Source: an uncultured Oscillospiraceae bacterium (GTDB lineage: Bacteria; Bacillota; Clostridia; Oscillospirales; Oscillospiraceae). From it: a stretch of 42,176 bases of DNA. The stretch is from contig CANPYX010000021.1 in assembly GCA_947588955.1 (NCBI GenBank), forward strand, positions 1-42,176. Reading direction: 5' to 3'. Made by a program: the position numbers and the translations under genes. The notes under the pieces were generated by a model. The model did not search any database and was not told where the DNA came from. It was given only the letters and a program-made list of their open reading frames with translations. Below, in pieces: positions 39,941-42,176 of the stretch; the stretch's first letter is position 1; every line of letters starts with the position of its first letter.

Positions 39941-40309
39941 TCACTCCTCCGTTATATTCCCCACCGTAACGCTCCCGGCTATTTTGTCAAAAAGCGCCTC
40001 TCCGATGCCGGAAACGCTCATGAGCTCCTCAGGGCAGGTGAACGCCCCGTGCGCGCTTCTGTATTCGATTATCCTGTCCGCCAGGGTCTCGCCGATCCCC
40101 GGAAGGCTCATAAGCTGCCAGCGGTCCGCGGAGTTCAGGTCAACAAGCCCCTCCCCGGCGTTTTCCGCCGCCGAGGCGGTGTAGCTCTTGTTCTCCACCG
40201 TCACCAGCACGTCCCCCGATGCGGACCTGCCGGTAAAGTAACCCGCCGCGTAAAACACCGCAGCCAGCGCAACGCCCAGCATGGCAAGCTCCGTTCCCTT
40301 GAGCTTCAT
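39941..40309 (-). CDS. ComEA-like helix-hairpin-helix DNA-binding membrane protein
   Basis: A 122-aa protein with one N-terminal membrane anchor (about 7-26), a short linker, and a tandem helix-hairpin-helix domain at about 55-120 (VDLNSADRWQLMSLPGIGETLADRIIEYRSAHG ... LMSVSGIGEALFDKI). This is the ComEA DNA-receptor layout, but shorter than classical ComEA (about 200 aa) because the SLBB-like part is missing. No comEC follows; instead a two-component system does, 4 bp downstream. Its role could be DNA uptake or simple envelope-associated DNA binding. Confidence 0.82.
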   Translation of the reverse strand: MKLKGTELAMLGVALAAVFYAAGYFTGRSASGDVLVTVENKSYTASAAENAGEGLVDLNSADRWQLMSLPGIGETLADRIIEYRSAHGAFTCPEELMSVSGIGEALFDKIAGSVTVGNITEE

Positions 40310-40353
40310 AACACCACTTCTTCAAAATTAAAGACAAATTTCGACATTCCGTA

Positions 40354-40382
40354 TTGATTTTACTCGGAAAAAATAATATATT
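40354..40382 (+). promoter_or_regulatory. Probable promoter of the carboxypeptidase gene
   Basis: TTGATT (40354-40359), 17-bp spacer, TATATT (40377-40382). The leader contains a small hairpin GGCGGG/CCCGCC (40390-40408). The region 40310-40472 holds no other gene. The ComEA-like gene diverges here, but no clear promoter for it was seen. Confidence 0.5.
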
Positions 40383-40472
40383 ATATATGGGCGGGTACAT
40401 CTCCCGCCGGTACGTCACCATTTTACTATAAAAAAACCTCTTTGTCCATTACTTTCTTCCCGGAGATTCAAA

Positions 40473-42059
40473 ATGAAAGCTTTTTCCTTTGACAAACTGA
40501 GAAAAACCGCCGCCGGAGTCCTCGCGGCAGTCATTATTTTCGCTGTCCTGTCTCCCCTCGCCCCCCGCGCCCGCGCATTGGACGACCCGGCCGTGGACGC
40601 GGAGGCGGCGATTTTGGTGGATATTGACGCGGGAAGCGTTCTCTACTCCCTCAACGAATCCGTCCGCCGCGCCCCGGCAAGCCTTGTGAAGATAATGACC
40701 GCGCTTCTGGCTGTCGAATCCTACGAGCGCGGCGACGTGAAGCTGAGCGACAGAGTGACCGTCACCGACGCTGACTTCTCCGACATCGACTCCGACGGCT
40801 CCACCGAATATAAGCGCGACGAGACCGTCACCTTTGAGGACCTGCTTTACGCCTCCTTCGTCTCCTCGGCAAACGAGTCCTGCAACGCCATCGCCCGCAC
40901 CGTATCCGGGGATGTCCCCACCTTCATCTCCATGATGAATACCCGCGCCGCCGAGCTGGGGTGCAAGGACACAAGCTTTGGCAACACCCACGGGATGCCG
41001 AGCGACTTGAACTACTCCACCGCCTACGACCTTTACCTCATAACCCGCGAGGCGCTGACCCACAACCTCTTTAAGCGCGTCTGCTCCGCCAAGACCTGGA
41101 CGGTGGACGCCACCAACGTCTCCGACGCCCGCGTACTGAGGACGGGGAACAACCTCCTCAACGACAGGAGCGGCTACTACTACGAGTACGCCTCCGGCGT
41201 CAAGACCGGCTACACCGACGCCGCCGGCTACTGCCTCATCGCCACCGCCTCAAAGGACGGGCGCAACCTTCTCAGCGTCATACTCGGCGCTAAGTCCGTC
41301 ATAGCCGAGGACGGCAGGACGGAGGTAAAGAGCTACACCGAGACTAAGCGCCTTATGAACTGGGGATTTGACAACTTCAACCTGCGGGAGCTCCTCACCA
41401 CCATGAAGCTCATGGCGGAGATACCCGTCCGGCTTGGCAGGGGCGCCAACTCCGTCGTCCTCAGGCCAGAGGAGAACGTCACGGCCCTCCTCCCCAACGA
41501 CGCGGACCTCACACAGGTGAAGCTGGAGCCTGTGCTCTACGAGGAGGGCACTCTCACAGCGCCGGTGGAGAAGGGCGCCGTCCTTGGCGAGGTCAAGGTC
41601 TCCTTTAACGGCGTGGACTACGGCACCGTGAATCTCATAGCCAACACCGCCGTGGAGCTGGACCGCACGGCGTACATAGGCTCCGAGATACGCGAAACAC
41701 TCCGCAACAAATACGTCCGCCTGACCATAACCGTTCTCGTCCTGCTGGTGATACTCTACGTCGCCTTCATAATCTACTACAACATCCGCCGCGCCAACAA
41801 GCGCAAAACCGCCGCGGAGCTCGCCCGCAGGCGCGTACAGGAGTACCGCCGGAGCCAGGAGCCCGCGGGTGCGTCCCGCAGGCAGACCTACGCCGACTAC
41901 CCCCTCCCCCGCGAGGACCGGTACAGCCGCGTACCCGCCGAGACCCGCGCCACCCAGCGCCCCGCCCAACCCACCACCGGCAAGAGCTTTGAGGAGATCG
42001 AAGAGCTCCTCCGCCGCCAAAATGAGGAGTTAAATAACAGGACCCGTGGCGATAAATAA
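40473..42059 (+). CDS. D-alanyl-D-alanine carboxypeptidase (penicillin-binding protein, DacF/PBP5 type)
   Basis: A 528-aa exported, membrane-anchored enzyme that trims peptidoglycan stem peptides. Signal peptide about 1-36. The serine-peptidase S11 motifs are complete: SLVK with Ser70/Lys73, SAN at 132-134 and KTG at 244-246. A C-terminal beta-rich PBP5-like domain follows (about 300-400), then a transmembrane helix (about 417-437) and an arginine/glutamine-rich cytoplasmic tail of about 90 residues (RRQTYADYPLPRED), longer than in typical PBP5, whose anchor is terminal. GGAG lies 9 bp before the ATG. The partial repeat element begins 7 bp after the stop. Confidence 0.93.
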   Translation: MKAFSFDKLRKTAAGVLAAVIIFAVLSPLAPRARALDDPAVDAEAAILVDIDAGSVLYSLNESVRRAPASLVKIMTALLAVESYERGDVKLSDRVTVTDADFSDIDSDGSTEYKRDETVTFEDLLYASFVSSANESCNAIARTVSGDVPTFISMMNTRAAELGCKDTSFGNTHGMPSDLNYSTAYDLYLITREALTHNLFKRVCSAKTWTVDATNVSDARVLRTGNNLLNDRSGYYYEYASGVKTGYTDAAGYCLIATASKDGRNLLSVILGAKSVIAEDGRTEVKSYTETKRLMNWGFDNFNLRELLTTMKLMAEIPVRLGRGANSVVLRPEENVTALLPNDADLTQVKLEPVLYEEGTLTAPVEKGAVLGEVKVSFNGVDYGTVNLIANTAVELDRTAYIGSEIRETLRNKYVRLTITVLVLLVILYVAFIIYYNIRRANKRKTAAELARRRVQEYRRSQEPAGASRRQTYADYPLPREDRYSRVPAETRATQRPAQPTTGKSFEEIEELLRRQNEELNNRTRGDK

Positions 42060-42066
42060 CTTATCT

Positions 42067-42176
42067 CCAAAAAAGGGCAAAGCCCTTTTTTGGAAGGGAA
42101 ACGTGCGAAAAAGGGGCTGTGAAAAAAAGAGCATCTACACGCTCGGCTTTTCACAGCCTCGGTTTTTGTGTGGAAA
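42067..42176 (-). repeat. Structured intergenic element, copy 3, truncated by window edge
   Basis: Same end module as the other two copies, in reverse orientation. H4 is CCAAAAAAGGGC/GCCCTTTTTTGG at 42067-42093. The linker corresponds to GCACGTTTCCC on the minus strand (42096-42106). A hairpin in the H3 position is at 42115-42157 (11-bp GGCTGTGAAAA/TTTTCACAGCC stem). H1 and H2 would lie beyond the window. The H4 end is 7 bp from the carboxypeptidase stop codon, the same relation to a convergent gene as in copies 1 and 2. Confidence 0.7.

Noticed and set aside
1-42176. CRISPR arrays, insertion sequences, prophage genes, rRNA
   Set aside because: No regularly spaced direct repeats, transposase, integrase or structural phage genes, and no rRNA-like sequence, were seen on either strand.

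Overview
The window looks like a chromosomal segment of a GC-rich Gram-positive anaerobe of the Clostridia, most probably of the Oscillospiraceae type. The evidence is an OhrR of the Bacillus/Clostridium type, an rnc-radical SAM pair of the clostridial kind, S-layer-homology repeats, a DacF-like PBP with a C-terminal anchor, an LplABC-type sugar ABC system without its own ATPase, a tRNA-Leu gene without encoded CCA, and many near-consensus sigma-A promoters. No phage, insertion sequence, rRNA or CRISPR array is visible. The genus assignment is inference.

Layout. 1-6.1 kb: an HSL-type esterase and an AEC transporter behind one promoter, a small DUF378 membrane protein, an M19 dipeptidase, an exported SLH protein with a papain-like domain, and a pair of short chromate-transporter-family genes. 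6.3-7.0 kb: ohrR behind a long structured leader. 7.0-8.3 kb: an ECF sigma factor with a membrane-bound partner. 8.4-17.5 kb: one compact minus-strand housekeeping operon (HAD phosphatase, SpoU methyltransferase, dprA, topA, trmFO, plsX, rnc, radical SAM) with a promoter at 17.5 kb and a terminator at 8.36 kb. 17.5-18.97 kb: rpe-recR behind a strong promoter and a structured leader.

19.2-33.7 kb is a fructan/fructo-oligosaccharide utilisation locus. On the minus strand it holds a 732-aa exported lipoprotein with three related beta-sandwich-like modules, an exported LamG-GH32 lipoprotein whose nucleophile position reads Glu instead of Asp, and an operon of lacI, two uncharacterised envelope proteins, a DUF624-like protein and a fructokinase. 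Diverging on the plus strand are two ABC permeases, a large binding lipoprotein and a cytoplasmic GH32 enzyme with the normal catalytic triad. The same 19-bp LacI-type palindrome lies just downstream of the -10 box of both the lipoprotein/GH32 promoter and the permease promoter, so one regulator plausibly controls extracellular binding and cleavage, uptake, and intracellular hydrolysis and phosphorylation.

33.7-35.7 kb carries tRNA-Leu(UAG) and a GH2 enzyme fired from back-to-back promoters. 35.7-37.8 kb holds a visibly less GC-rich GntR(YtrA-type)/ABC exporter operon with a clear operator. 37.8-40.3 kb is a ComEA-like/response regulator/histidine kinase operon, and 40.4-42.1 kb a D,D-carboxypeptidase.

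The most unusual signal is non-coding. A modular, about 180-bp, multi-hairpin element occurs twice in full (2020-2193 and 19024-19208) and once cut off by the window edge (42067-42176, opposite orientation). Linker sequences and loops are conserved while the stems change by compensatory substitutions, and in all three cases the same end abuts the stop codon of a convergent gene.
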